From positions 248,001 to 312,000 of the forward strand of contig JADKGW010000001.1 of assembly GCA_016722075.1 (NCBI GenBank): DNA of 64,000 nucleotides, read 5' to 3'. A model generated the notes under the pieces. The model searched no databases. It was not told the origin of the DNA and was given only the letters and a program-made list of their open reading frames with translations. Source of the DNA: Candidatus Kouleothrix ribensis (GTDB taxonomy: Bacteria > Chloroflexota > Chloroflexia > Chloroflexales > Roseiflexaceae). Below, piece by piece: positions 16,562 to 26,428 of the stretch. The first letter of the stretch is position 1. Each line of letters begins with the position of its first letter. Position numbers and translations under genes: made by a program.

Positions 16562-17635
16562 TTACGGCACACGCGCCAGGCGCTGGCGCAGCAGATGATC
16601 GGCCAGCACCAGTGCCAGCATTGCCTCGGCGATTGGCACCAGCCGCGGCAGCACAGTCGGGTCGTGGCGGCCGTGGATCTCGATCGAGCTAGGCACCCCC
16701 GCGCGATCGACGGTCTGCTGCGGCTGGGCGATCGAGGCCGGCGGCTTGGCGGCCAGGCGTACTATAATATCCTCGCCGGTGCTGATGCCGCCCAGGATGC
16801 CGCCGTGATGATTGCTGGCCGTGCCGATGCTGCCGTCGTCGCGGCGGATGAACGGGTCGTTGTTCTGCGATCCGCGCATATGCGCCACGCCAAAGCCCTC
16901 GCCGATCTCGACCCCCTTGATCGCCGGGATGCTGAACATGGCCTTGCCAATATCGGCCTGCAGCTTATCGAACACCGGCTCGCCCAGCCCAGGCGGCACG
17001 CCGCGCGCGCGCACCTCGACCACGCCGCCGAGCGAGTCGAGCGAGCGGCGGGCCTGGTCGACGCGCTCGACCATCTGCGCGGCCACGGCAGCATCGGGGC
17101 AGCGCATGATGTTGCGCTCGATCTCGGCTTCATCGAACGCCTGCGCGTGCAGATCGCCAAGCTGGGCCGTCCAGGCGAGAATCGTGACGCCGTGCTGGGC
17201 CAGCAGCCGCCGCGCCACCGCGCCGCCGGCCACCCGCCCGATCGTCTCGCGCGCACTCGAGCGCCCGCCGCCGCGCCAATCGCGAAAGCCATACTTCGCG
17301 TCCCAGGTATAGTCGGCGTGGCCGGGGCGATACAGATCTTTGATGCTATCGTAGTGCGACGACTTGGCGTCGGTATTCCAGACGAGCATGCTGATTGGCG
17401 TACCGGTGCTGCGGCCCTCGAACACACCCGAGAGGATCTGCACGCGGTCGGGCTCCTGCCGCGCCGATGAGACCTTGCTCTGCCCCACGCGCCGCCGATC
17501 GAGCTCGTGCTGGATGTCGGCCTCGGCGATCGGCAAGCCCGACGGGCAGCCATCGACGACGCAGCCGACGGCGGGGCCGTGCGACTCGCCCCAGGTTGTT
17601 AGCCGGAAGGCCTGGCCAAAGGAGTTGCCTGGCAT
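16562..17635 (-). CDS. aroC: Chorismate synthase
   Basis: Last enzyme of the shikimate pathway: FMNH2-dependent conversion of EPSP to chorismate. 357 aa, normal length. Signatures are GESHGPAVGCVVDGCPSG, RQEPDRVQILSGVFEG, RGGGRSSARETIGRVAGGA, MRGSQNNDPF and GGISTGEDI. GGAG five bases before the ATG. It sits 28 bases downstream of a TPR protein gene on the same strand and may be co-transcribed. With aroF and aroH, three aromatic genes lie within 6 kb but in separate units. Confidence 0.96.
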   Translation of the reverse strand: MPGNSFGQAFRLTTWGESHGPAVGCVVDGCPSGLPIAEADIQHELDRRRVGQSKVSSARQEPDRVQILSGVFEGRSTGTPISMLVWNTDAKSSHYDSIKDLYRPGHADYTWDAKYGFRDWRGGGRSSARETIGRVAGGAVARRLLAQHGVTILAWTAQLGDLHAQAFDEAEIERNIMRCPDAAVAAQMVERVDQARRSLDSLGGVVEVRARGVPPGLGEPVFDKLQADIGKAMFSIPAIKGVEIGEGFGVAHMRGSQNNDPFIRRDDGSIGTASNHHGGILGGISTGEDIIVRLAAKPPASIAQPQQTVDRAGVPSSIEIHGRHDPTVLPRLVPIAEAMLALVLADHLLRQRLARVP

Positions 17636-17663
17636 AATTTCTCCACGCTCGTTTCCCCCGAAT

Positions 17664-18923
17664 CTAACGCGTTTTGCCCGGTTTGTCCAGCCGGTCGATC
17701 ACGGCGCGGCTTTCCCTGATCTGCGCATCGTCGGGGGCCAGCTCGATCGCACGGTCGAGCGTGGCGCGGGCGGGGCCATACTGCTTGAGCTGGGTATAGG
17801 CCAGGCCGAGGGCATAGACGAAGCGCGGCTCGCCGGGCGCCTGCTCGACTGCCGCGTGCCACTCCTGGGCGGCCATATACCACATGCCGCGCTCCTTATA
17901 ATCGACGCCCCGGTTGAAATGCTCGAACGGCTGGCGGGCCGTAACGCTCGGCTGTATGCGCTCCATCGGCACGAACACATCGGTGTAGCTGAAGAATGTC
18001 AGGATCATACTCAGCAGCTGCGGCGCAAACACGATCAGCATGATGATCAGCAGGAACACCGTGCCGATCGGCGAGCCTTGTGGCGTGGCGCCGCGCGAGA
18101 TACTAGTCAACAGTGTACGCATGATCACTGTGAAGAACAGGGCCATGCCCAGGCTGGCGATAAACATAAGCGCGGTCAGCCCGGCGCTGACGATCCAGGC
18201 CCAGCGCTTGCGCTGCAGCAGCCCGATCCCAATGGCAAGCTCGCACGCGCCATAGACGAACCCACCGATCATCCGCAGCTGGATGTCGGCCATACGCAGG
18301 CCGGGCTGGTTTAGATCGGCCAGGTGCAAGCCGGCAAAGCCACGCTTCTGCCCAAGCTGAAAGATTACATACATGCTGAATATGGTGCCGAGCAGGTTCA
18401 GGATGCCGCCAATATTCCAGAGCCAGCCGAGGGTCGACAGCGCCTTCGAGCGCTCGCCGCGCGCCGCAGCTGGCGCCATCAGGCTGGCGCGGCATGCCGG
18501 GCAGCGCGTATTATCGGGCTGAGTTGCCGCGCCGCAATATGGGCACGCAAGCTCAGGCGCTGCAGTGGCCGGCAGCACGAATGGCTGCGCCGGCGCCGGT
18601 GCAGGTGTGGCCGGCGGCTGCACTGGGGGCACGGGCACAGCCGGCGCAGGGCGATCGGCCGGCGGGCCAGCGGTAGATGCGCCGTAGTGCTGCTCGACCC
18701 ACACCAGCCCCTCGCGGGCCTTCGTGTTGCCGGGGTTGAGATCGAGCACATTTTCCAGGCAGGTGCGCATATCGTGCGGGTCGGTGACAAGCCCGGCCAG
18801 CCACAGCCAGGCCTGTTCGTTGCGCTCGTCGGCCTCGACCACCTGAGTGAGGAGTGCGCGCGCCTCGTCGCGCCGGCCGCTTTGCGCCGCACCAATGCCT
18901 TGTTCGAGCAGAGTCTGACTCAT
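17664..18923 (-). CDS. TPR / zinc-ribbon membrane protein (paralogue A)
   Basis: 419 aa. Order: N-terminal TPR pair (residues 1-75: GIGAAQSGRRDEARALLTQV, AWLWLAGLVTDPHDMRTCLE), Pro/Ala-rich linker (about 80-130), zinc ribbon CPYCGAATQPDNTRCPAC (about 135), three or four hydrophobic helices (about 170-330), and C-terminal TPRs (YKERGMWYMAAQEWHAAVEQ, FVYALGLAYTQLKQYGPA). Probably a membrane-anchored scaffold with TPRs on both ends. Function unknown. Paralogue B lies next upstream. It precedes aroC by 28 bases. Confidence 0.8.
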   Translation of the reverse strand: MSQTLLEQGIGAAQSGRRDEARALLTQVVEADERNEQAWLWLAGLVTDPHDMRTCLENVLDLNPGNTKAREGLVWVEQHYGASTAGPPADRPAPAVPVPPVQPPATPAPAPAQPFVLPATAAPELACPYCGAATQPDNTRCPACRASLMAPAAARGERSKALSTLGWLWNIGGILNLLGTIFSMYVIFQLGQKRGFAGLHLADLNQPGLRMADIQLRMIGGFVYGACELAIGIGLLQRKRWAWIVSAGLTALMFIASLGMALFFTVIMRTLLTSISRGATPQGSPIGTVFLLIIMLIVFAPQLLSMILTFFSYTDVFVPMERIQPSVTARQPFEHFNRGVDYKERGMWYMAAQEWHAAVEQAPGEPRFVYALGLAYTQLKQYGPARATLDRAIELAPDDAQIRESRAVIDRLDKPGKTR

Positions 18924-19223
18924 TGTTGTGCTTCTTTGTTATGATCAAACACCGGCTGGCTCTCTGCCGACCGCGAGTCGCTTATCACGCGACGCCGGCT
19001 GAAGTGGGCTGGAACCGTTCACGATCAATCTGACCACAACACATTGTGGTTCTGCTTCGCCGGCAGAGTGGTACATACCGTGCTGCCGCATGCGACTAGG
19101 CGCGCAACGCGGATCAGTGCGTCACTTGTGTAATTGAACAGCACGAAGCGGGCTGAAGAAAGCCTGATTCTGATGCGCTCGAGAGGCAGTTTCGAGCAGG
19201 TATTGCAAGCGTAATGAAGATGC
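18924..19223. other. Intergenic gap between TPR paralogues
   Basis: 300 bases with scattered A/T and no supportable gene, promoter or hairpin. It may contain the start signals for paralogue A, which has only a weak AAGAAG before its ATG. Confidence 0.5.
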
Positions 19224-20696
19224 CTACAGCATATTCAGCTGGGCGAGCTCGGGAGCAGCGGCGTACAGCTCGGCCTTGCGTGCGCGCAGCGACGCCTCAA
19301 CCGTGCCGAGGTAGGCCTTCGAGTTGGGGTAGCGCTGGGTGATCTGGGCGTAGGCCAGCCCGAGCGCCTGGAGGTATGTTCGATCGCCAGGCTTGGCGCG
19401 GCTGGCGGCGGCCCACTCCTGGATGGCCATATAGACCATGCCGCGGTTACGGTAGGCGATACCGCGGTTGTAGTGCTCGGCGTGATCGAGCTGTTCGACG
19501 GCCGGCTGGAAGCGCCTGAGCGGGCCAAAGAAGTCGCGGTAGCTCAGAATCGTCAACACAATCGGCAGCAGCACCAGCAGCACGCTCAGCACAAGCGGCA
19601 GCACTGCGGCAGCTGCCGCGATCGGGCCGGCCAATCGGGCCGCTGGGCCGGCCAGCGCGGCCAGCGTACTGATCAGGCTACTGCCGCGCAGCAGCAGCCC
19701 CACGCGCACGATCACGCCAACCACGATCAGCGCGATATTCAGGAAGTAGAACGGGGCCAGGCGCGCCCACAGCCCGCGCGCCAGGCCGAAGCAGAGCAGC
19801 CCAAACAGCAGCAGCGCGGCCAGCACGATCGCCAGGAACTCGCTGGCCACAGGCGCGTTTGCCGGCGCCGGCGCCTGGCGCGCGAGCAGCAGCAGCACGC
19901 CCAGCAGCAGCGCGGCGATGATCATACAAGCGCCGCCGATACTCCAGACGATGCCCAGCAAGCTCAGGGCGAGCGAGCGTTGGGCCGGCGGTGCCGCGCG
20001 CAGCCGCAGGCTTTCGCGGCATTGGGTGCAACGCTCTTGCTTAAGCGTTGTGGGCGCGCCACAGTATGGGCAAGGATGCTCGGGCACGGCACTAACTGGT
20101 ATTTCAGCCGGCTGGGCCGCCGCAGCTGCGGGCCGGCCTGGCGAGTCGGGGTCGGCCACGAGCATGGGCGCAGCCGGCGGCGCGGGCGGTGTGTCCACGC
20201 GTGCCATGAGCATGGTCGGCGGCGGCGGGCGGCGGGCCGGCGTGGCGGCGGGGGGCGCCTCGGGTGCAGGCTCGCTCAGACGGGTGGTGGGCATACGCGG
20301 CGCTGGGGCCGGCGCAGCAGCTGCATGCGCCGCCGCCGACCGCTCGAACTGCCCGCGATCGAGACTCAGGGTGGTGGTCGTCACTGCCCTGGCCGGCGGT
20401 GCCGACGCGCCAACCGCGCGCTCGAGTGGGGCAGCTGGCGCAGGGCCGAAGCGCTGCTCGACCACAGCCATGCCTTTTTTTGCCGGTGCGCTATTCGGAT
20501 TGATCGCAAGCACATTCTGCAGGCAGATGCGAATCTCGTGTGGGTCGTCGGTGGCGCCCGAGAGCCACAGCCAGGCCTGCTCGTTGCGCTCGTCGGCGTC
20601 GATCACGCGCAGCAGCAGGCGGCGCGCCTCGTCGGGCCGGCCGGCCTTCAGCGCGGCAATGCCCTGTTGCAGCAGGGTGGTTATGGCCGGGTCCAT
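19224..20696 (-). CDS. TPR / zinc-ribbon membrane protein (paralogue B)
   Basis: 490 aa, same architecture as paralogue A: N-terminal TPRs (LLQQGIAALKAGRPDEARRLLLRV, AWLWLSGATDDPHEIRICLQ), a longer Ala/Pro-rich linker (about 85-205), zinc ribbon CPYCGAPTTLKQERCTQC (about 210), four hydrophobic segments (about 245-385), and C-terminal TPR (YNRGIAYRNRGMVYMAIQEW). Start ATG has GGGAGAGG four bases upstream and overlaps the end of the amidohydrolase gene by 16 bases, so the two are translationally coupled. Function unknown. Confidence 0.8.
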   Translation of the reverse strand: MDPAITTLLQQGIAALKAGRPDEARRLLLRVIDADERNEQAWLWLSGATDDPHEIRICLQNVLAINPNSAPAKKGMAVVEQRFGPAPAAPLERAVGASAPPARAVTTTTLSLDRGQFERSAAAHAAAAPAPAPRMPTTRLSEPAPEAPPAATPARRPPPPTMLMARVDTPPAPPAAPMLVADPDSPGRPAAAAAQPAEIPVSAVPEHPCPYCGAPTTLKQERCTQCRESLRLRAAPPAQRSLALSLLGIVWSIGGACMIIAALLLGVLLLLARQAPAPANAPVASEFLAIVLAALLLFGLLCFGLARGLWARLAPFYFLNIALIVVGVIVRVGLLLRGSSLISTLAALAGPAARLAGPIAAAAAVLPLVLSVLLVLLPIVLTILSYRDFFGPLRRFQPAVEQLDHAEHYNRGIAYRNRGMVYMAIQEWAAASRAKPGDRTYLQALGLAYAQITQRYPNSKAYLGTVEASLRARKAELYAAAPELAQLNML

Positions 20697-22339
20697 CGCA
20701 CCTCTCCCTCAATCATCGTTAGATCGGCGTTGACCACGTGCATGTCGGCCGGGCTAATCTTGAAGGGATCAGCCGAGAGAATGGCCAGGTCGGCCAGCTT
20801 GCCGGGCATGAGCGTACCCTGCTCGTGGCCGGCGCCGGCCGCAATCGCCGGGCCGATCGTGAAGCCGCGCAGCGCCGAGGTGATATCGAGACACTGCTCG
20901 GCGTACCAGCCGCCGGGTGGCTGGCCACCGGGGCGCTGGCGCGTAACAGCGGCATGCACGCTGAGCCAGGGGTTGAGCGGCTCGACCGGCGCATCGGAGC
21001 CGAAGGCCAGCACGGCGCCGGCGGCCTGGAGGGCGTGCCAGGCATACGCGTGCGCACAGCGCTCGCCCCACAGCCGGTCGGCCAGCTCCATATCCGAAGT
21101 TGCGTGGATCGGCTGCATCGAGGCGATCACGCCCAGCGCGGCGAAGCGTGGAATGTCGGTGGGGTGGATGATCTGGCAGTGCTCGATGCGGTTGGGAATT
21201 GCCAGTGGCGCATTGCCGAGCGCGAATTGAGCGCCAGGCTCACCGAGATCAGGGTTCAATGCTGCCTGCTCAATGTTCAGTTGCGTAGCCAGCTCGATCG
21301 CGTCGAGCACACTGCGGTTGGCGGCATCGCCGATCGCATGCACAGCCACCGCAAGCCCGCCGCCGTTCGCGCGTGCAACCGCGTCGTTCAGCTCGTCGCG
21401 GGTGATGGTTGGCGTACCGAGGTGGCGCCGGCCCTCGTAGTGCGAGAGCATCTCGGCCGTCTCGGAGCCGAGCGAGCCGTCGGCGAAGATCTTGACGCCA
21501 CCGACCCGCAACCAGCGGTCGCCCAGGCCGCTACGCAAGCCCAGGCGCAAGGCTTCGTCGAGCCGCTCGAGGCCAATATGCGCCAGGCAGCGCAGCGCCA
21601 GCTCGCCGCGCTCGCGCAGCGCCTGTAGGTCGCTCAGCAGCTGCGTGCCGTCGCCGGCAGTCAGGCCAGGCGGCACATGCACGCCGGCCATGCCATACGA
21701 GTGGGCCTCGACGAATGCGGCACGCATGGCGGCGAGCCGGTCGGCCTGCGTGGTAGCGGGAATGTGCGCGCGCACCAGGTCGATCGCATGCTCGAGCAGA
21801 ATGCCGGTGGCGTGCTTCTTCTCGCGCTGAATGGTGCCGCCGGGCGGGTCGGGCGTGGTGTCGTCGATGCCGGCCAGCGCCAGCGCCTGGCTGTTGGCCC
21901 AGGCCGAGTGGCCATCCTTGCGCAGCAGCAGCGCCGGCCGATCGGGCGTCAGCGCGTCGAGATCGGCCGCGCGTGGCCAGCGCCCGCCCCACAGGGTGTG
22001 ATCCCAGCCGCCGCCAAGCAGCCAGGCCCCGGCGAGCAGCTGGCTGGCGGCGGCCCCGGCACGGCGCAGCGCGTCGTCGAAATCGGCCACGCCGTCGAGG
22101 CGCAGCTCGCGCCGCGTCAGCGCATAGCCAATGAAGTGGACGTGTGCGTCGGTGAGCGCCGGGATCACCGCGCGGCCGCGCAAATTGATCGGCTCGGCCC
22201 GCCCGGCCATGGCCGCCTGCACCTTGCCCTCGCTGCCGACCACCACCACCCGGCCGTCGCGGATACCGAGCGCCTGCGCGCGCGGCATGCTCGGGTCGAG
22301 CGTGTAGATCGTGCCGTTATAGAGGATCGTTGCTGGCAT
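20681..22339 (-). CDS. Amidohydrolase, YtcJ-like
   Basis: 552-aa metal-dependent amidohydrolase (composite beta-sandwich plus TIM barrel). Motifs: IPALTDAHVHFIGYA supplies the HxH-type metal ligands, IFADGSLGSETAEML, AVHAIGDAANRSVLDAI and IEHCQIIHPTDI carry later His ligands, and LAFGSDAPVEPLNPW the catalytic Asp. It probably hydrolyses an amide, imide or formyl group; the YtcJ clade has few characterised substrates. AGAGGA lies nine bases before the ATG. The stop overlaps the start of TPR paralogue B. Confidence 0.9.
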   Translation of the reverse strand: MPATILYNGTIYTLDPSMPRAQALGIRDGRVVVVGSEGKVQAAMAGRAEPINLRGRAVIPALTDAHVHFIGYALTRRELRLDGVADFDDALRRAGAAASQLLAGAWLLGGGWDHTLWGGRWPRAADLDALTPDRPALLLRKDGHSAWANSQALALAGIDDTTPDPPGGTIQREKKHATGILLEHAIDLVRAHIPATTQADRLAAMRAAFVEAHSYGMAGVHVPPGLTAGDGTQLLSDLQALRERGELALRCLAHIGLERLDEALRLGLRSGLGDRWLRVGGVKIFADGSLGSETAEMLSHYEGRRHLGTPTITRDELNDAVARANGGGLAVAVHAIGDAANRSVLDAIELATQLNIEQAALNPDLGEPGAQFALGNAPLAIPNRIEHCQIIHPTDIPRFAALGVIASMQPIHATSDMELADRLWGERCAHAYAWHALQAAGAVLAFGSDAPVEPLNPWLSVHAAVTRQRPGGQPPGGWYAEQCLDITSALRGFTIGPAIAAGAGHEQGTLMPGKLADLAILSADPFKISPADMHVVNADLTMIEGEVRWTRP

Positions 22340-22536
22340 GGGGTAATTCCTCTCGCCATAAGGCCGCGTGTTGGTGTATGGTACGGATGCCGGGCGATTC
22401 TGTCAAAAGCCGGATCGGCATTTGGCGTGCCCGCGCGACGCCCGCCCAAGCGATCTGAGAATGGTAAGCGTTCGTAATTGGCGTCTACGTGCCCTGGTGG
22501 GTAGCGCACAGGCCTTGGGCGTTTGCAGCAGGCCGC

Positions 22537-25068
22537 CTACCGCGCAATCTTCAGCGTGCTCCTGGCCTCGACCGGCACGCCCTCGGGGGTAAGGACCCGC
22601 AGGCGCAACACGTAGTCGCCAGGTGGCAGCCCGCCGGTGGCCCACACGCCCAGGATGCCATCGACTACGCCCAGCGTGCCGTCGCCGATTGGCTGCCAGG
22701 TGTCGGGCGCGGCCGCGCTGCTCCACTCGAGCGTATAGCTGCCGCGCGCGCTGCCGCGCACCAGCACCTGTGTCGTGGTAATCAGCGCGCCGGCACTCGG
22801 CTGGCCGATCAGCGCGATGCTGCTGCTGGGGTTGCTCTGCGGCGGTGGGCAGTAGCGCGTCGGCGGCTGCGGCACACCATTGGCGGCGGCCCACGCTTGA
22901 TACTGTGGCGGGTACACAGCGAAGCGCTGCTCGCGCACCTCGGCCGGCGGGCTGTATGGCGCAGCCAGGCAGCTGCCATCCCCGGCTACCTTGACGGTCT
23001 TGACGAATACGTCGCTAGTTTTAGGCTCACTGCCGGCCACAAAGTGCTCGGCGATCGGGTTGGGGCAGGCCTGGCCGGCCAGCCCGCCGGTATCGGCGCA
23101 GATCGCCACCTCGGTGATGCCGGTAGGCCGCGGGAAGGGCAGGATCGGCCGGCCGGCGTTGTAGGCCTGCATGATCGCGCGCCAGATCGTGCCGGCGCCA
23201 TTCACGCCGGCGACCTCTTGCATCGGCGCGCCGTCGCTGTTGCCAACCCACACTCCGATCGTCACATCGCGGGTATAGCCGACCGCCCACGAGTCGCGCC
23301 AGTCGTTGCTGGTGCCGGTCTTAACCGCAGCCGGGCGGCCGTCGGGCAGCTCCATCACATTATCGGCGCCGAACATATAGTGCCGGGCCTCGTTATCGCT
23401 GAGTATGTCGGTCAGCAGGTAGGCGATCTGCTCGCCCTGCTCGCCAAGCGCCTGGCGGCCAGGCGATTCGGTGATGTTCTCGAGCACCTCGCCGCGTGAG
23501 TTGATCACCTTCAAGATCGGGGCGGGGTCGCGCCGGTAGCCGCCGTTGCGGATCGTATTGTACAGATTGGTCAGGTCGAGCAGCTTGACCTCGCCGGCAC
23601 CAAGCACCAGCGCCAGGCCATAGGCCGAGCTATCGTTCAGCGTCGTGATGCCCATGGCGTGGGCCTGCTCGACGAAGCTCTCGACGCCGACGAACTCGAT
23701 CGTCTTGACTGCCGGGATGTTGAGCGAGTTGGCCAGCGCCATACGCAGGCGCTGCGGGCCATGCCAGCTGTCGTCGTAGTTGTGTGGCGCGTAGACTGTG
23801 CCGTCGGCCAGCTTGAACTCGGTCGGCACATCCCACAGCACGGTCGCGGGCGTCCAGCCGCGGCGCAGGGCGGCGGCATACACAACCGGCTTGAGCGCCG
23901 AGCCGGGCTGGCGTGGCGCGAGCGTCACATTCACCTCGCCGTCGATCGCCTTGTTCTTATAATCGACGCTGCCGACCATGGCCAGCACCTGGCCCTCGGG
24001 CGAGAGCATCACCAGGCCGGCGTTGGTAGCATTGCGCGAGCGCAGCTCGGCGACCCGCTCGCGCACGACGCGCTCGGCCGCCGCCTGCCAGTGCAGATCG
24101 AGCGAGGTGACCACGCGCAGGCCGCCGCGATACAGCACATCCGGGCCATAGCGCTGTTCGAGCAGCTGGCGCACATAGAACACGAAGTGCGGCGCCACCA
24201 GGCTGGACTCAGGCGGCACGAAATTTAGCGGTGCGCTGAAAGCCGCGCGCGCCTCGGCGGTCGTCAGGTAGCCAAACTTGACCATCAGGCCCAGCGTGAT
24301 CTTCTGGCGTGCCCTGGCGCCGGCCAGGTTAGTCAGCGGGTTCAGCGTGGTGGGTGATTGTGGTAGGCCGGCGAGCAAGCTGGCCTCGGCCACATTTAGC
24401 TCCCAGACATGCTTGCCGAAGTAGGTTTGCGCAGCGGCCTCGACGCCATACGCCTGATTGCCGTAGTAGACCTCGTTCAGATACAGGCCAAGGATCTGGT
24501 CTTTGCTATACTTGCGCGAGACCTTAAAGGCCAGGATGGCCTCGCGCAGCTTGCGCTCGAACGAGATCGCGGTACGCTCTTCAGGCGGCAGCAGCACATT
24601 GCGCACCAGCTGCTGGGTGATCGTCGACGCGCCGCTCACCACCGCTTGCGACTGGTAGTTCTGGAGCATGGCCCGCAGGATGCCGCGCAGATCGACGCCG
24701 GGGTTCTCGTAGAAGTTGGCATCTTCAACTGCGATCGTGGCATCGCGCAGGGCCTTGGGCATGCGCGCCAGATCGACGACGGTGCGGCGGCCGCCCTGCG
24801 GGTCGACCAGCTCATACAGCAGTGTCTGGCCATCGCGCGCAAACAGCTGGGTTGTCTCGGCCGGGCGGTGCTGGCCGATGCCGGCCTCGAGGCCCTCGAG
24901 CTCGCGCCCGTAGTAGTAGTACACGCACAGCATGGCCAGCACCGCCAGCTCGATCGCCAGCAGCGCCAGCTTCACAAACGCAAGCAGCAGCCGGCCCAGG
25001 AAGCGCAGTACAGCCAGGGCCGGCGCCGGGCGGCGCGCATAGGGCTGGAATGTTCGGAGACGTGCCAT
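22537..25068 (-). CDS. Bifunctional penicillin-binding protein (class A PBP)
   Basis: 843-aa class A PBP that polymerises and crosslinks peptidoglycan outside the membrane. Short basic cytoplasmic tail, one membrane anchor (about residues 20-50), then GT51 transglycosylase motifs (EDANFYENPGVD, GASTITQQLVRN, KYSKDQILGLYLNEVYYG), transpeptidase motifs SxxK (GSALKP), SxN (SLN) and KTG (VKTGTSNDWRDSW), and a C-terminal Ig-like domain of about 85 residues. The frame runs upstream to 25365, but the basic-tail-plus-anchor start at 25068 is the sensible one. Confidence 0.94.
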   Translation of the reverse strand: MARLRTFQPYARRPAPALAVLRFLGRLLLAFVKLALLAIELAVLAMLCVYYYYGRELEGLEAGIGQHRPAETTQLFARDGQTLLYELVDPQGGRRTVVDLARMPKALRDATIAVEDANFYENPGVDLRGILRAMLQNYQSQAVVSGASTITQQLVRNVLLPPEERTAISFERKLREAILAFKVSRKYSKDQILGLYLNEVYYGNQAYGVEAAAQTYFGKHVWELNVAEASLLAGLPQSPTTLNPLTNLAGARARQKITLGLMVKFGYLTTAEARAAFSAPLNFVPPESSLVAPHFVFYVRQLLEQRYGPDVLYRGGLRVVTSLDLHWQAAAERVVRERVAELRSRNATNAGLVMLSPEGQVLAMVGSVDYKNKAIDGEVNVTLAPRQPGSALKPVVYAAALRRGWTPATVLWDVPTEFKLADGTVYAPHNYDDSWHGPQRLRMALANSLNIPAVKTIEFVGVESFVEQAHAMGITTLNDSSAYGLALVLGAGEVKLLDLTNLYNTIRNGGYRRDPAPILKVINSRGEVLENITESPGRQALGEQGEQIAYLLTDILSDNEARHYMFGADNVMELPDGRPAAVKTGTSNDWRDSWAVGYTRDVTIGVWVGNSDGAPMQEVAGVNGAGTIWRAIMQAYNAGRPILPFPRPTGITEVAICADTGGLAGQACPNPIAEHFVAGSEPKTSDVFVKTVKVAGDGSCLAAPYSPPAEVREQRFAVYPPQYQAWAAANGVPQPPTRYCPPPQSNPSSSIALIGQPSAGALITTTQVLVRGSARGSYTLEWSSAAAPDTWQPIGDGTLGVVDGILGVWATGGLPPGDYVLRLRVLTPEGVPVEARSTLKIAR

Positions 25069-25438
25069 AGTACGATCAGTATAGCATGTTCTTTCAGGGA
25101 ACGTTGAGCTGGCGGGGGGGCATAGCCGCTTCTGAGCGATCCGCGTGGTGCGGGGCAGCCGCCCCAGCCGGCACGTGCTATTGGCGTGGCACCGGCCCGG
25201 CCTTGAATGTGAAAAGCATGCAGGCCAGCTGTGGTATACTGAGTACGCACACTCCGACCAACCCTCGATGTTCCACGCCCGAGCGACGCGCTCGACAATA
25301 TCGCTCAGCGCCTGACTAGCACCCAAGCGGTTCGCGATAAGAAGGACCACCGCCGTATGGCGCATGGCCTTGTTGCAGACTACCGCCGGCAGGTGAGCGC
25401 CACACCCGGCGTTGGTACGTCAAGAATGTAGGAATACT
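25069..25438. other. Intergenic region with possible promoter
   Basis: 370 bases between divergent genes. A good -10 (TATACT, 25235-25240) reads rightward but lacks a -35 at normal distance. No gene, strong hairpin or repeat is seen. It may hold signals for both the PBP gene and the small gene at 25439. Confidence 0.4.
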
Positions 25439-25669
25439 ATGCTGTTCTTCGTCTGGTTCGACGACACTCCTAAGAAGCTGGCAAACGATAAGCTTCAGGA
25501 AGCCATCGCTGCCTACACGGTTCGTTTCAGCGCAGCCCCCAATCTGGTGCTCGTCAATGCGATCGACCAGCCGGAGCTGACCAGTACCATCGTGCGTGCC
25601 GAGCGCACGGTGCAGCCGAATACCTTCTGGCTTGGGTATGAAGAGCATGTCGATCCGCCGATCGGGTAA
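25439..25669 (+). CDS. Small protein of unknown function
   Basis: 76 aa, acidic to neutral, starting MLFFVWFDDTPKKLANDKLQ. Predicted pattern beta (LFFVWFD), helix (ANDKLQEAIAAYTVRF), beta (LVLVNAID), helix, with a C-terminal FWLGYEEHV. No family recognised. GTAGGAA lies before the ATG. It is the first of four small plus-strand genes of unknown role between the PBP and the epimerase. Confidence 0.6.
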   Translation: MLFFVWFDDTPKKLANDKLQEAIAAYTVRFSAAPNLVLVNAIDQPELTSTIVRAERTVQPNTFWLGYEEHVDPPIG

Positions 25670-25755
25670 GCCCGCGCCGATGATGTGCCGTTTGATCGCA
25701 GGTGCTTGGCCTGCGCCGATGATCATACGCGAATGGTATGCGAAAGGAATCGAAC

Positions 25756-26004
25756 ATGCCACTACGATACCCAGCCGTAGTATTCGCGCCCAATGGCGGC
25801 GCCACATTCATCGTTCGGCTCGACCCCTCCCGATCGTCGGGCTGGCTGAACACGCCGATGCCGGCGCGGAGCGACAATGGCGGGCTGGCCGCGCCTTGGC
25901 GCTGGGGCGGCCATCAGATCGACCTCGAGGCGCGGGTGGTGCATTTTGCTTTTATCAACCGGGTGAATGCCGAACGCTGGACGGCGGAGGTGGCGTTTGA
26001 GTGA
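25756..26004 (+). CDS. Small protein of unknown function
   Basis: 82 aa from the ATG at 25756, which has AAAGGAA six bases upstream; an in-frame ATG at 25738 lacks one. The sequence is beta-rich (AVVFAPNGGATFIVRLD, HQIDLEARVVHFAFINR) without membrane segments or cysteines. Family not recognised. Confidence 0.55.
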   Translation: MPLRYPAVVFAPNGGATFIVRLDPSRSSGWLNTPMPARSDNGGLAAPWRWGGHQIDLEARVVHFAFINRVNAERWTAEVAFE

Positions 26005-26144
26005 TCGGCATGCACCACCGCCGTGTTCAGCAACTCTTCGCTGCACGCAGCGCCAGCCGTAGGCGCGCTTCACGACAGGCGGGCCGGTTCTTCCGCTCTT
26101 TCAGTGGCCCGTCATCAGCTTGATAGCATGAGGATACCAGCGCA

Positions 26145-26375
26145 ATGACAAGCACGACCAAGAAAAGCTCCCGTGGCCGCGTTCAGCGGCAAGGGCAGAT
26201 CTACCGCTTTACGATCGCAGGCACCGCCTATGCGACATTTATCTGGCAGCATGGCGTGCTGTTTCGCGGGCGCGTCGAGGGCAACACACAGGTGCCCGAG
26301 CAGACCGGCCGCACGGCGCTGGCGGTGCGCGATGCCCTTCAGCAATGGCTGATCACGCGCAGTGCCTCGGCGTAG
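26145..26375 (+). CDS. Small basic protein of unknown function
   Basis: 76 aa, basic N-terminus (TKKSSRGRVQRQGQ) followed by a short beta region (YRFTIAGTAYATFIWQHGVLFRGRV) and a helix (TALAVRDALQQWL). GAGGA lies 11 bases before the ATG. The pattern could suit a small nucleic-acid-binding protein, but no family is recognised. Confidence 0.5.
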   Translation: MTSTTKKSSRGRVQRQGQIYRFTIAGTAYATFIWQHGVLFRGRVEGNTQVPEQTGRTALAVRDALQQWLITRSASA

Positions 26376-26400
26376 CAGATCTACCGCCGGCAGGGGGCAA

Positions 26401-26428
26401 TTGACAGTACCCCAATGCTTGTTACAAT
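26401..26428 (+). promoter_or_regulatory. Sigma-70 promoter upstream of the AT-hook gene
   Basis: TTGACA (26401-26406), 16-base spacer, TACAAT (26423-26428). It would give a leader of about 165 bases before the gene at 26601. Confidence 0.7.

Noticed and set aside
21677..22477. 266-aa plus-strand frame
   Set aside because: Antisense to the amidohydrolase, no recognisable family.
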